Position numbers and translations under genes: made by a program
Source of the DNA: a virus
IMG/VR virus record: IMGVR_UViG_3300045256_000082
Location: 1-38,542 of that record
Strand: one strand, 5' to 3'
Length of the DNA: 38,542 nucleotides
Notes under the pieces: generated by a model
Databases searched by the model: none
What the model was told of the DNA's origin: nothing
The model's input: the letters and a program-made list of their open reading frames with translations, nothing else
Shown here: piece by piece, positions 28,489 to 37,242 of the stretch
Position numbering within the stretch: position 1 is the stretch's first letter
How the letters are laid out: each line of letters begins with the position of its first letter

Positions 28489-28511
28489 AGGCCGCAAGAG
28501 CGGAGGCTGTA

Positions 28512-29555
28512 ATGCCCGACTCGCCATCGGACACCGACTCAGTCGAGCCGGTTGATACGTCAGTTTCTACCCCTGCGACTACGGCGACCGTCCCCGCCGC
28601 AACAGAGACGGAAGGCAGTAAAGCGGATTCGCCACCGCAGGCTGTATCGATGCTTGACACGGTTAACGCCGCGCTCAAGCCCAAAGAGGGATCGCCAACC
28701 TCGCAAGCCCCGGATCAGGCCGACGCCGAGCCCGATCCCGCCTCGGATGACACCGATGGCGAAGACACGAAAGACGAGCTGTCCGAGAAAGAGCTTGATG
28801 CTCTTTCTGATCGCGTAAAGCGACGGTTTGGAAGGCTGACGTCGACCATCAAAGGCAAAGATACCGAGATCGGTACGCTTCGCCCGAAGGCCGACAAGCT
28901 CGACCAGATCATGCGAGGCATAGCCGCCGCTGGGCTTGACGGTCAAGACGTGGATCAGATGATCCGCCTTGGCAGCATGCTCAAAAACGGCGACCCCGCA
29001 AAGGCGCTGGAGGCACTTCGTCCGGTCATGGCCGCTCTTGAGCGCGCCACCGGCTTCGAGCTGTCCCCCGAGCTGAAGGAACAGGTTCGTCTCGGATATC
29101 TGACCGAAGACCACGCAATCGCGTTGTCTAGGGCTCAGGCCGCAGCGACGCACGCGACCAATCGCGCCGCGGAAACGCAACGGCAATCCGAGCAGGCCGC
29201 GCAAGATCGCGCGCTTGAGACTTTGGTGTCGACGTCCATCGCTGCCGCTCAGAAGTGGGAGAAGGCCAAGGCCGGCAAAGACCCGGATTGGTCATTGAAG
29301 CAAGACGAGGTGGCGGAACAGGTTCAACTTGCGATCCAGGCGGAAGCTCTGAAACGCGGTTCGTTGTACTTCCCCGACGCACAGGAGATCGTGAAGCTCT
29401 CCGAAGAAGCGTTGAAGAAAGTCAACAAGCGCTATTCGAGATTCAAGCCGGCGAACAAGGAAATCCTGCCGCAGACTTCGGGCGCTTCGCCCCGTTCGAA
29501 AGTGGCCCCAAAGAACACGCTGGACATCATCAACAACGTCCTAGCTGGCCGATAA
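28512..29555 (+). CDS. Scaffolding protein
   Basis: A 347-residue protein directly before the coat gene. The first 95 residues are disordered and acidic (SPSDTDSVEPVDTS, DDTDGEDTKDELSEKELD). A long helical, coiled-coil-like centre follows (GRLTSTIKGKDTEIGTL, TNRAAETQRQSEQAAQD), and the C-terminus is basic (KKVNKRYSRFKPANK), the part that binds coat protein in other phages. It guides procapsid assembly and then leaves. Position and composition support the call; sequence family is not recognised. Confidence 0.8.
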   Translation: MPDSPSDTDSVEPVDTSVSTPATTATVPAATETEGSKADSPPQAVSMLDTVNAALKPKEGSPTSQAPDQADAEPDPASDDTDGEDTKDELSEKELDALSDRVKRRFGRLTSTIKGKDTEIGTLRPKADKLDQIMRGIAAAGLDGQDVDQMIRLGSMLKNGDPAKALEALRPVMAALERATGFELSPELKEQVRLGYLTEDHAIALSRAQAAATHATNRAAETQRQSEQAAQDRALETLVSTSIAAAQKWEKAKAGKDPDWSLKQDEVAEQVQLAIQAEALKRGSLYFPDAQEIVKLSEEALKKVNKRYSRFKPANKEILPQTSGASPRSKVAPKNTLDIINNVLAGR

Positions 29556-29588
29556 CTCGGACGGGACAGCCTACAGGCTATCCCCACA

Positions 29589-30632
29589 ATGCCTTTCTCA
29601 GTTGAGCAGATCGAGAACATCGCCAACGCGGCGATCGAGATGCACTTCCAGCGCGGGACTATCACGTCTCAGACATTGCAGGACAAGCCCCTGCTCGACG
29701 CGCTGATGGCGAAGACCAGGAACTTCCCGGGCGGCAAAGACAATATCACTGTCCGCGTGAAGGGCGTTTACACGACCCAAATCCAGGGCTTCGTGAACGA
29801 CGATCAGGTCACGTACGGCAACCCCAACAACATCAAGCGCGCCGTCTACCCGTGGAAGCTCATTCACGCGGGCATTCAGTTCACGAAGCACGAGCTTCTG
29901 CAGGACGGCATCCGCGTCACTGATACCACGACCGGCGCCTCGACTCCCGTCGCTTCCGACGCCGAGAAAATCCAGCTCGCCAACATCATGGACGACAAGC
30001 TGGAAGACATGGACGAAGGCACCAACCGGGGCATGAACACCATGTTCTGGAACGACGGCACTCAGGACCCGAATTTGGTCCCGGGCGTTCGTTCGTTCGT
30101 GGTCGACAACCCGACTGCCGGCCTCGTTGTCGGCGGCATCGATCAGAACGCGAACCCGTGGTGGAGGAACCGCGCGGTTCTCGGTATCTCGACCGCTGAC
30201 GCGAACGCACAGCTCGTCGTGCAGACCTTGCAGAAAGAGTATCGCCAGCTGAGGCGCTTCGGAGGCAAGCCGACTCTCTGGCTTGCGGGCTCTGACTTCA
30301 TGGATTGGTTCGAGCGCGAGCTGCGGGCCAAAGGCAACTATACGCTCGAAGGCTGGGCAAAGTCCGGCAAGATCGACGCGTCGGTCGCCGACATCGCCTT
30401 CAAGGGCAACTCCATCCAGTACGACCCGACGCTCGACGACCTTGGGCTTCAGAAGCGTCTGTTTGTGCTCGACCCGCGTCACATCTTCCCGATGGTGATC
30501 GAGGGCGAGAATATGCAGCAGCACAAGCCCGCGCGACCGGAAGACCGCTACGTCTTCTACCGCGCCGTCACGTGGGCCGGCGGACTGGTGTGCAATCAGC
30601 GCAACTGTAACGGCGTTTACGGCATCGCGTAA
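29589..30632 (+). CDS. Major capsid (coat) protein
   Basis: A 347-residue protein following the scaffold. The sequence has mixed alpha-beta composition expected of an HK97-fold coat: an N-terminal helix (VEQIENIANAAIEMHFQR), an extended region with a conserved-looking AVYPWKLIHAGIQFTKHEL, and a C-terminal beta part (RLFVLDPRHIFPMVIEGENM). It has no scaffold domain or protease. Family assignment rests on gene order and size. Confidence 0.85.
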   Translation: MPFSVEQIENIANAAIEMHFQRGTITSQTLQDKPLLDALMAKTRNFPGGKDNITVRVKGVYTTQIQGFVNDDQVTYGNPNNIKRAVYPWKLIHAGIQFTKHELLQDGIRVTDTTTGASTPVASDAEKIQLANIMDDKLEDMDEGTNRGMNTMFWNDGTQDPNLVPGVRSFVVDNPTAGLVVGGIDQNANPWWRNRAVLGISTADANAQLVVQTLQKEYRQLRRFGGKPTLWLAGSDFMDWFERELRAKGNYTLEGWAKSGKIDASVADIAFKGNSIQYDPTLDDLGLQKRLFVLDPRHIFPMVIEGENMQQHKPARPEDRYVFYRAVTWAGGLVCNQRNCNGVYGIA

Positions 30633-30659
30633 TCGGCCGGGCAGAAAGGAACACACACC

Positions 30660-31580
30660 ATGTCTCTTCGAATCTCTGAAACGGTCGTGTCGGCCCCGGT
30701 CGCATCTGGCGGCACGATCAACTTCGCCTACCCGACCGGCACCAACGCCGGCAGCTTCGCCGGCGGGCGCGGCCACCGGATGAACGCTCGCGGCCTGCAG
30801 GCGATCTTTGCCGTGCCCGATAGCGTCACGCTGTCGTTCGGCGCGGCGCAGATCACCGCGACCTACAACGGCACCACGCCCATCCCGGCGAACACCCTCG
30901 TGCAGTTGCACCTGGAGATTCCCGGCACCGATCGCTACCCGGCCGCCTCGGTTCAGACCGTTTCGCCGGTCGCGTCCCGCGTATCGTACGCGCAGACGCT
31001 CGAAGTGGACTTCGGCGCTGTCGCCGCGCTGTCGGCGACCGCTGTCGCAGCCGCACAGGCTGTACCCGCGCCGGGCAACTTGACCATTAACGGCGCATCC
31101 GCTGTTGGCGGCGTTGCGACTTTCGACGTTCCACGCACCTGTTCGGTCGTGTCGTCCAATGCCGGCGACACAACTCAGGTTGCGACATTCATCGGGCTTG
31201 ACGAGTTCAACGCGCCGTTGAGAGAGTCGCTGACCCTGAATGGCACCACGACTGTCAACGGCAAGAAGGCATTCAAGAGCGTGACGCAGGTTGCGATGTC
31301 GGCTCTTACCGCTGGCAACGTGAGCGCGGGCAATACCAAGGTCTTAGGTTTGCCGTTCTTCACGCCGCAGACCGCGCAAGTGCTTAAGGAAATCCAGGAC
31401 GGCGTGAACGCTACCGCCGGCACGCTCGTCGCGGCCGACACCGCGAAGCCGACTGCGACCACCGGCGACGTGCGCGGCACGTGGGCGCCAAACGGCACTC
31501 CGAACGGCACCATTCAGTTCCGACTGATCGTCGCCGCGTACGATCCGCTCGACAAGGGCAACACACAGTTCGCCGGCTAA
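30660..31580 (+). CDS. Beta-rich virion protein, head decoration or head fibre candidate
   Basis: A 306-residue Ala/Thr/Gly-rich protein directly after the coat gene, with a clear AAAGGA ribosome site. The N-terminal domain (SETVVSAPVASGGTINFAYP) and the two following beta regions (ITATYNGTTPIPANTLVQL, LTLNGTTTVNGKKAFKSV) suggest jelly-roll or Ig-like folds. Proteins in this position often decorate the capsid or form head fibres. The name is a guess from position. Confidence 0.7.
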   Translation: MSLRISETVVSAPVASGGTINFAYPTGTNAGSFAGGRGHRMNARGLQAIFAVPDSVTLSFGAAQITATYNGTTPIPANTLVQLHLEIPGTDRYPAASVQTVSPVASRVSYAQTLEVDFGAVAALSATAVAAAQAVPAPGNLTINGASAVGGVATFDVPRTCSVVSSNAGDTTQVATFIGLDEFNAPLRESLTLNGTTTVNGKKAFKSVTQVAMSALTAGNVSAGNTKVLGLPFFTPQTAQVLKEIQDGVNATAGTLVAADTAKPTATTGDVRGTWAPNGTPNGTIQFRLIVAAYDPLDKGNTQFAG

Positions 31581-31598
31581 TCACCGGCCGAAGAACGG

Positions 31599-31618
31599 CA
31601 GCGCCCCACGGGGCGCTG
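31599..31618 (+). other. Stem-loop after the decoration protein gene
   Basis: CAGCGCCC pairs with GGGCGCTG around a CACG loop; a second short hairpin GCCGG/CCGGC sits just upstream. No T-run follows, so it may reduce or stabilise rather than end transcription, separating abundant head mRNA from the connector genes. Confidence 0.45.
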
Positions 31619-31647
31619 TCGCATGCTGTAACCGAAAGGAGACCGAT

Positions 31648-31698
31648 ATGGCGAAGCGAGGCGGAAAGAAGACGGGGCGTCGCGGGGGTGGCTGTTAA
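31648..31698 (+). CDS. 16-residue basic Gly-rich peptide
   Basis: The frame MAKRGGKKTGRRGGGC has a strong AAAGGAG ribosome site at good spacing, and its TAA overlaps the next ATG as TAATG. Ten of its residues are Gly or Ala-sized and seven are Lys or Arg, so it should bind nucleic acid or an acidic surface. A site this good for so short a frame suggests that either the peptide or its translation (coupling to the next gene) matters. Confidence 0.55.
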   Translation: MAKRGGKKTGRRGGGC

Positions 31699-32135
31699 TG
31701 ATTGTCTATCAGGCAAAAATTCGACTGGCTGGGAACGTAGCCAACGAGGTGATCAAGTCGCCTCTTACGGCTTCCGAGATTCGCGTGCTGCAAGTCATTC
31801 ATGGCCTTGATGCCGTGGCTGACATTCAGCGCATCGGACAGGTCAATCGCTCCGATGCTGCGGAACGCAAGCGCCTCGCCGGCACCTATCGCCATGGCAA
31901 GGGCATAGTCGACAACGGCGAGAAGTTGATCAACGAAATCTTTGGTGTCGGTGGCGCGTTGCCGCAAGAGTACGTCGAGCCGGAGATCGAGGAAGTCGAC
32001 GACGAGATCGAAGTCGACATGACCGACGACGAGATCGTTCTTGACAGCGAACCCGAGATCAAGCGCACCGTTGTTTCGAAGCCTGTCGAGACGGTAACAC
32101 TTGAGAAGATCGACGCGGACGCGCTCGCGGGGTAA
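31698..32135 (+). CDS. Acidic connector-region protein
   Basis: A 145-residue protein. The first 90 residues look folded (LAGNVANEVIKSPLTASEIR, VADIQRIGQVNRSDAAERKR). The C-terminal 50 are strongly acidic (EIEEVDDEIEVDMTDDEIVL). Its start overlaps the stop of the 16-residue basic peptide. The two are opposite in charge, which may be more than chance. It lies between head and connector genes; the family is unknown. Confidence 0.65.
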   Translation: MIVYQAKIRLAGNVANEVIKSPLTASEIRVLQVIHGLDAVADIQRIGQVNRSDAAERKRLAGTYRHGKGIVDNGEKLINEIFGVGGALPQEYVEPEIEEVDDEIEVDMTDDEIVLDSEPEIKRTVVSKPVETVTLEKIDADALAG

Positions 32136-32140
32136 CGTGA

Positions 32141-32842
32141 ATGGCGCGCGGCACGCAACTGCTGCAGCTCGTCACGGACCTTCGTGCCGAGCTTGGCAGG
32201 TCTAGCAGCGTCGCCGTTGGTGTTGACGATCTCCCTTCGCTCAAGCAGACAATACGGCGCACGCAAGAAACGCTCTACGACGAATACGACTGGCCGCACT
32301 TGCGGACGGTGTTCGATCGTATCCCCATGCAAGCGGGGGAGCGTTTCTATGACTTCCCCGCCGAGCTGAATTTCGACAAGCTCGAAGACGTCGCGGTCTG
32401 GTACAGCGGGCAACCGTTTGAGATCGAGCGGCCGATCGGCTTCCGCGACTACGCCATCTATGACAGCGAGAACAACGCTCGCTGCGATCCCGTTTTGAAA
32501 TGGGACATTCGCTGGCGCGGGACCAAAGAGCAGATCGAAGTATGGCCGATCCCAGCCTCGACCAACCAAGTCGGGCTGCAATTCATCGGCATTCGCAAGC
32601 TGCGGCCGATGGTCGGCGACCAAGACGTCGCTGATCTCGACGATCAGCTCATCATCCTGTACGCCGCTGCCGAACTGCTCGCGCGCCAGAAGTCGGCCGA
32701 CGCGCCGATCAAAGCGGACTTGGCTAAAGCGCGCTTCCAGCGACTTAAGAGCAACGCCGGCCGCGGCAACAAAACATACAGCATGGTCGGCGAAGGCATG
32801 CCGCGGAAGAACCCGCGCGTTGTCGTGCGCGTCGGGAGATAA
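32141..32842 (+). CDS. Head-tail connector / tail accessory factor-like protein
   Basis: A 233-residue protein resembling short-tail phage connector proteins of the P22 gp4 type: helical N-terminus (TQLLQLVTDLRAELG, LKQTIRRTQETLYDEYDWPH), a beta domain (ERFYDFPAEL, IEVWPIPASTNQVGLQFIG) and a C-terminal helix (IILYAAAELLARQKSADAP). It should sit below the portal. The YDEYDWPHLR motif is typical of such proteins. Confidence 0.75.
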   Translation: MARGTQLLQLVTDLRAELGRSSSVAVGVDDLPSLKQTIRRTQETLYDEYDWPHLRTVFDRIPMQAGERFYDFPAELNFDKLEDVAVWYSGQPFEIERPIGFRDYAIYDSENNARCDPVLKWDIRWRGTKEQIEVWPIPASTNQVGLQFIGIRKLRPMVGDQDVADLDDQLIILYAAAELLARQKSADAPIKADLAKARFQRLKSNAGRGNKTYSMVGEGMPRKNPRVVVRVGR

Positions 32843-32844
32843 TC

Positions 32845-33234
32845 ATGGCGCGTTTGATTGAGCCGCCGAAAGACGACATCACGCCGCTGATACAAGCGAT
32901 GTTTGCCGGCACAACGGGACAGTACCCGTTAGGCAGGATCAACCGTCTGCAGAGCGAAGGCACGCGCCGCGACGCTGAGCGCGAGATGCGGCTGAACACA
33001 GAAGCGGCCGGAGTTCCGGCCCCGCAACCGGCGCCGCAGGCACCGCCGCCGGCGACGTTCGCGCAGCGCTTTGCGGGCGATGGCGCGATGCCGTCTGCGC
33101 CGGCGCAAGAAGCATGGACGGCGTTTCTTAATAACCCGGAAGCGCGCGAACAACTGTTTCAATCTAAGTTTGGCGAGATACTGCGGCGCTACGGCGTCGA
33201 CAAGTACGATCGGGTGACCCGGGGAATCTACTAA
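32845..33234 (+). CDS. Hypothetical tail-region protein, 129 residues
   Basis: A Pro/Ala-rich linker (PAPQPAPQAPPPATF) joins a basic N-terminal half to a helical C-terminus (EAWTAFLNNPEAREQLF). No family is recognised. It lies between the connector and the nozzle-like gene, with stop and start overlapping as TAATG, so it is probably a minor virion protein or assembly factor. Confidence 0.6.
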   Translation: MARLIEPPKDDITPLIQAMFAGTTGQYPLGRINRLQSEGTRRDAEREMRLNTEAAGVPAPQPAPQAPPPATFAQRFAGDGAMPSAPAQEAWTAFLNNPEAREQLFQSKFGEILRRYGVDKYDRVTRGIY

Positions 33235-35303
33235 TGGGCTCGATCACCATCGCGGATTTTAAATTCGGGATGGATCGACGCCGTACGCGAGCGTCGGGCG
33301 TTCCCGGAACGCTCTGGCTTGGCGAGAACGTGCACCTCTCGCGCGGCGGCGACATCGAACGTTCCAAGAAATTCGTTCCCACCTTCGTGCTGCCCGCGAA
33401 CACCTTCGGGCTCGCGACCGTGCGCGGGCAGCTGTTCGTGTTCGGCAGTCAAGCCCCGCCGCTCATGCCGAGCGGCGTCGGGTATCAGCAGCTCAGCGCG
33501 CCGGACGCAAGCCCGATGGTTCGCGTGCTCGACGCAAAGCCGCACGACGGCAAGCTCTACGTGATCGCGCAGTACGCGTCGGGCGCGATCTGTCATTTTT
33601 ACAATGGCTCGCGCGTGACCCAATGGGACACGATCGCGGACTCACAGACCGATTTCAATACGCTTGTTGCCGCGCTGACGGAGCTAGTCAACAACGACCC
33701 TGACGTCAATGCCATCGCGTCGCAAAGCGTGATGACGATCACAGCGCAAGTGCCGGGTGTTGACTTCACCATTGGCCAAGGCACCGTTAATAACGGCGTC
33801 TTTGCCGATCAGCAAATCACTCTATCCACTATCCAGCCGAACGTCCCGGCGACGGCGGAAGTTCGCGCGACGGGAACGGCTGCCATCATAGCGGGCTCGT
33901 TCGGCCCGGGCGCGAACCGCATTGATCAAGTGCTCGTCAATGGCGTGCCCCTCATGGCCGCGCCTGTCAACTGGCAGGTGTCGAACAGCTCGACCGCCGG
34001 CGCTGTGGTGACGCAGATCAACAATAAAACGGTCGACCACGGCTATAGCGCGAGCAACGTCGGGGCGACGATCACGATCACAGCGCCGCCGGGCACGGGC
34101 GCAGCGCAAAACGGCTTCCTCGTGACAACGCAGACCGCTGGCACCGTCCTCATGACGACGACCCCAATGGCGGGCGGCGTGACGCGTGTCGAACCAGTCG
34201 CCAAGATCGTCACCGCTTCGTTCATCGGCACCTTCGAGCCGGCAGACGCGTTTACGCTCACAATCAATGGCCGTTCTTACTCAATGACAGGCCGCGCCGC
34301 GGGCACGGGCACGAGCGTGTTCGTGCACAAACACCGTGTGTGGTCACCAGCAAATTCGCTTGAGCGTTATTCGAAGCTCGACGATCCGACCGATTGGACG
34401 GACGCCGGCGCGTCGAGTGGCGCTGGCTTTCTCAACATCGCGAGCGAGTCAGAAAGCAATGAGCGCTTGGTCGGCGCGGCAAGCTATGGGCAGTCACGGG
34501 CGGCGATCTTCGCGCGAGATGCGACCTATATCTATCTGACGAATACCGACGCTGAGCAGATCGCGATTGACCAAGTGATCCCGAACACGGGCGCGCTCTC
34601 TGGTCGCGCCATCATCCCGTACGGCAACATTGACGTCTACTACCTGGACAGCACCGGCATCCGTTCGCTGCGCGTCAATTCGCAGAGCGGACAAGCTTAT
34701 ACGACGGACATCGGCGGCACTATCGACCCGTTCATTCTCGAATACATGGGAACGCTCGCCGAAGCCGTGCCGGAGCGTGCCGTCGCCGTGCTTGGCCCGG
34801 AGTCGCGCTACATGTTGGCACTCGGCGAGCGCATATTCGTGCTGAGCGCGTTCCCGGGATACAAGGTGCAGGCTTGGAGCTACTACAGCCCCGGGTTCAC
34901 CGTGACCGACTTCGCGCGCACCAAGTCGAAGCTGTACGCACGAGCCGGCAACACGATCTATTTGTACGGCGGTGCGGACGGCAACACCTACCCAGACGCC
35001 GGCGAGAGCATCGCGACAGTCAAGCTGCCGTTCGTGCGCAATCGCGATCAGGCCGGCGTTGCCATGCTGACCGGGTTCGATATTTCGTGCACCGGCGAAT
35101 GGCTGGCGCACGCGTGCCCCGATCCCGACAACGAGGACGCGCGCATTTTGATCGGCCGGGTATCCGGCACGACGCACAAAGGACCACACATAGCCCTCCC
35201 GGGGCGGACGAGCCACGTCGCTTTCGACTTCGTTTGCGACAAGGCCGGGCCGGCGAGCATCAGCAGCATCACGCTTTACGACGATGCAGAGGAAGCACGT
35301 TGA
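33234..35303 (+). CDS. Tail nozzle / stabilisation-like protein
   Basis: A 689-residue protein, almost entirely beta. The N-terminus (DFKFGMDRRRTRASGVPGTL, GENVHLSRGGDIERSKKF) is typical of short-tail hub or nozzle proteins related to P22 gp10 and T7 gp12. Repeated blade-like strands (GQLFVFGSQ, GKLYVIAQYASG, SKLYARAGNTIYLYGG) suggest a propeller. It should form the tail tip channel. An unusual insertion of Thr/Gly-rich beta repeats lies at about 160-375. Confidence 0.75.
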   Translation: MGSITIADFKFGMDRRRTRASGVPGTLWLGENVHLSRGGDIERSKKFVPTFVLPANTFGLATVRGQLFVFGSQAPPLMPSGVGYQQLSAPDASPMVRVLDAKPHDGKLYVIAQYASGAICHFYNGSRVTQWDTIADSQTDFNTLVAALTELVNNDPDVNAIASQSVMTITAQVPGVDFTIGQGTVNNGVFADQQITLSTIQPNVPATAEVRATGTAAIIAGSFGPGANRIDQVLVNGVPLMAAPVNWQVSNSSTAGAVVTQINNKTVDHGYSASNVGATITITAPPGTGAAQNGFLVTTQTAGTVLMTTTPMAGGVTRVEPVAKIVTASFIGTFEPADAFTLTINGRSYSMTGRAAGTGTSVFVHKHRVWSPANSLERYSKLDDPTDWTDAGASSGAGFLNIASESESNERLVGAASYGQSRAAIFARDATYIYLTNTDAEQIAIDQVIPNTGALSGRAIIPYGNIDVYYLDSTGIRSLRVNSQSGQAYTTDIGGTIDPFILEYMGTLAEAVPERAVAVLGPESRYMLALGERIFVLSAFPGYKVQAWSYYSPGFTVTDFARTKSKLYARAGNTIYLYGGADGNTYPDAGESIATVKLPFVRNRDQAGVAMLTGFDISCTGEWLAHACPDPDNEDARILIGRVSGTTHKGPHIALPGRTSHVAFDFVCDKAGPASISSITLYDDAEEAR

Positions 35304-35334
35304 CCCATGCCCTCGACCCACGGTAAACTAAGAC
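35300..35334 (+). promoter_or_regulatory. Promoter before the internal virion genes
   Basis: TTGACC (35300-35305), 18 bases and TAAACT (35324-35329), followed by AAGAC. It matches the shared promoter form but has no TGTAGG repeat in the spacer, so it may escape the control that the others share. It lies 59 bases before the start of the 212-residue gene. Confidence 0.6.
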
Positions 35335-35392
35335 ATTCCGCTGTATCTACGGACGTCGCGGCCCCGGCCCTCTTGGCGGGAGCCCGTTAACT

Positions 35393-36031
35393 ATGTCCTG
35401 GCTGTCGGAAGCCCTCGGTAACGAAGATCGGAAGCGGCTCGCTGCGGAAGCGCAAGCGCAAGCCGATCGTATTCGTCAGCAGGAAGACGAGCGGCAAGCG
35501 AACATCAAGACCGGCCAAGCCAATATTGATGAAGCCTTCAAACAGTTCAATCCCGAGTTCTTCCAGAAGTTTCAGGACACGTACACCGGCGCGTTCACGC
35601 CGCAGATTCGCGAGCAGTACAATGTGGCGCTCGACAAACTGAAGGCGGTGCTTGCCGGTCGCGGCACGGCGCAGTCAACCATCGGCGCCAACGCCTTCGG
35701 CGGGCTGCTGCGGAAGCGCTCGGATGCTGAAGCGGAGATCGGTGGCCAAGCGGCCGACGCGGCGAATGATCTGCGCGGCAAGATCGACGCGGCCAAGGGG
35801 TCGCTGTACGCGCTCAATCTCGGCGCCGCCGATCCGGCGCTCGCGTCTGCACAGGCCGCCGGCCAAGCCGCATCATTCGCGGCGCCCCGTCAGTACGGCG
35901 CTCTCGGCGACATTTTCGGCGGGTTCATGAACACGTTCAACACCGCCAACAGGGCCGACGCCAATTCTCTGAACCCGCAACTGCCGTGGAACACGTTCGC
36001 GAGCGGTCGTGGCTCTGCGATCTTTGGATAA
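35393..36031 (+). CDS. Probable internal virion (ejection) protein, 212 residues
   Basis: An Ala-rich, largely helical protein (RKRLAAEAQAQADRIRQQED, IREQYNVALDKLKAVLAG) ending in SAIFG. Position after the tail nozzle gene and helical, low-Cys composition match ejection proteins of short-tailed phages, which enter the host with the DNA. It ends with the same IFG as the next gene. The family is not recognised. Confidence 0.65.
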   Translation: MSWLSEALGNEDRKRLAAEAQAQADRIRQQEDERQANIKTGQANIDEAFKQFNPEFFQKFQDTYTGAFTPQIREQYNVALDKLKAVLAGRGTAQSTIGANAFGGLLRKRSDAEAEIGGQAADAANDLRGKIDAAKGSLYALNLGAADPALASAQAAGQAASFAAPRQYGALGDIFGGFMNTFNTANRADANSLNPQLPWNTFASGRGSAIFG

Positions 36032-36037
36032 GGTGCA

Positions 36038-36760
36038 ATGGACCCGGCAACACTGGCAGTAGCGGCAGCGCTAAGCATCGGCGGCAAACTGTGGGGCGGC
36101 TCCGAAGCGAGCGGCCAAGCGAACGCCATCGCTCGCGCCCGCATGGCTGTCTTGGATGACTACATGAAGCGCACGAAGGCGCTTTATGACGAGTCGCGTG
36201 GCTACTTCGGCGATGCGCTCGGCGGCTTCGCGCCTGCGTCGCAGGCGGCGAAGCTTGGCGACGCACAGGCGGCGCGCGAAGCGACCGTTACCGGCAACAT
36301 GTCAGCGCCGACGACCGAAGGGATCAGCCTGCCAGATTCGACGCCCGATGTCGTCAATAAGACGATCGCCGGACGGCTGCTAAATCAGTTCAACCTCGCC
36401 ACCAATGCGGGCCGGGCGAAGGCCAGACTTGGCGGCTACGGCGATTGGACACAAGGTAACTCGCTCGATCTGACGGACAAGTCGCGGCGCGTAGGCACCG
36501 TGAACAACGCCGTGCAAGGCGAGACGAACATTCTGCCTTCGCTGCAGGACTTGGCGCAGATCAGAGCCGGCGCGCAGAACTCGCCATCGATCTGGCCGCA
36601 ACTGATGCAGGCGGCGGGCAGCTTGGCTGCCGGTTACGCCGGCAGTGGTGGAAGTATCTTTGGCGGAACAGCAGCACCAGGCGCGAGCTTCGCGACGACG
36701 CAAATGAGCCCGTCGACGTGGATTCCGGCGCCGGTCTACAAGCCGGGAATCTTCGGCTAA
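36038..36760 (+). CDS. Probable internal virion protein, 240 residues
   Basis: An Ala/Gly-rich protein with a helical N-terminus (LAVAAALSIGGKLWGG, ARMAVLDDYMKRTKAL) and a glycine-rich hydrophobic C-terminal part (AAGSLAAGYAGSGGSIFGG), which could cross or perturb a membrane. It ends in GIFG like its neighbour. The start follows AAGGT. The stop overlaps the next start as TAATG. Confidence 0.65.
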   Translation: MDPATLAVAAALSIGGKLWGGSEASGQANAIARARMAVLDDYMKRTKALYDESRGYFGDALGGFAPASQAAKLGDAQAAREATVTGNMSAPTTEGISLPDSTPDVVNKTIAGRLLNQFNLATNAGRAKARLGGYGDWTQGNSLDLTDKSRRVGTVNNAVQGETNILPSLQDLAQIRAGAQNSPSIWPQLMQAAGSLAAGYAGSGGSIFGGTAAPGASFATTQMSPSTWIPAPVYKPGIFG

Positions 36761-37242
36761 TGACACTTGAGGATATGCTGCGGAGCGTCGGCGGCGATGT
36801 GATGGCTGAACGCTATCGCAGCGGCGCGATGCAGCCCGTCACCGAATGGACGCAGCTCAGCGACAAGGCGGCCGACGCTGCGCTGTGGGAGCAACGCAAG
36901 AACGGCATGCTGAACTACATTCGGCAGGCTATCGGCTTGATCCCGGCGACCGGCGGCGCAGCTCTCACGCCGGCGGAGAAGAACGCGTACTTGGCGAGCG
37001 CGGCCGATCCCTTCGGGCTCGCAAGCGGCGCGCTCAATTACATCAGCCCCGGCACCGGCGACGCGATGCGAAAGACGTACGAAGACAAGCCACTGATGGC
37101 TGTCGCCGGCGGCATGGCGACCCCGATGCCGGGCGTGAACTATTTCCGCGGACTGACGAACGCACGGAACCTCATTAAGACATTGCCGATCGGCGGTGGC
37201 CTTGCCGCGCTGTTCGGTGGTGACGCGTATGGAGCACAGTAA
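36760..37242 (+). CDS. Probable internal virion protein, 160 residues
   Basis: It starts MTLEDMLRSVGGDVM, almost the same peptide as the next gene (MTLDEMLASYAQ, then GGDVM). The middle has hydrophobic helical stretches (MLNYIRQAIGLIPATGG) and the end is Gly-rich (IGGGLAALFGGDAYGAQ). I use the ATG at 36760, which overlaps the preceding stop. The role is inferred from position in the ejection-type cluster. Confidence 0.65.
   Translation: MTLEDMLRSVGGDVMAERYRSGAMQPVTEWTQLSDKAADAALWEQRKNGMLNYIRQAIGLIPATGGAALTPAEKNAYLASAADPFGLASGALNYISPGTGDAMRKTYEDKPLMAVAGGMATPMPGVNYFRGLTNARNLIKTLPIGGGLAALFGGDAYGAQ

Noticed and set aside
29598-30911. 437-residue open frame on the minus strand opposite the coat gene
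   Set aside because: It is antisense to the coat and decoration genes, has no ribosome site and low-complexity composition; long antisense frames are expected in GC-rich DNA.
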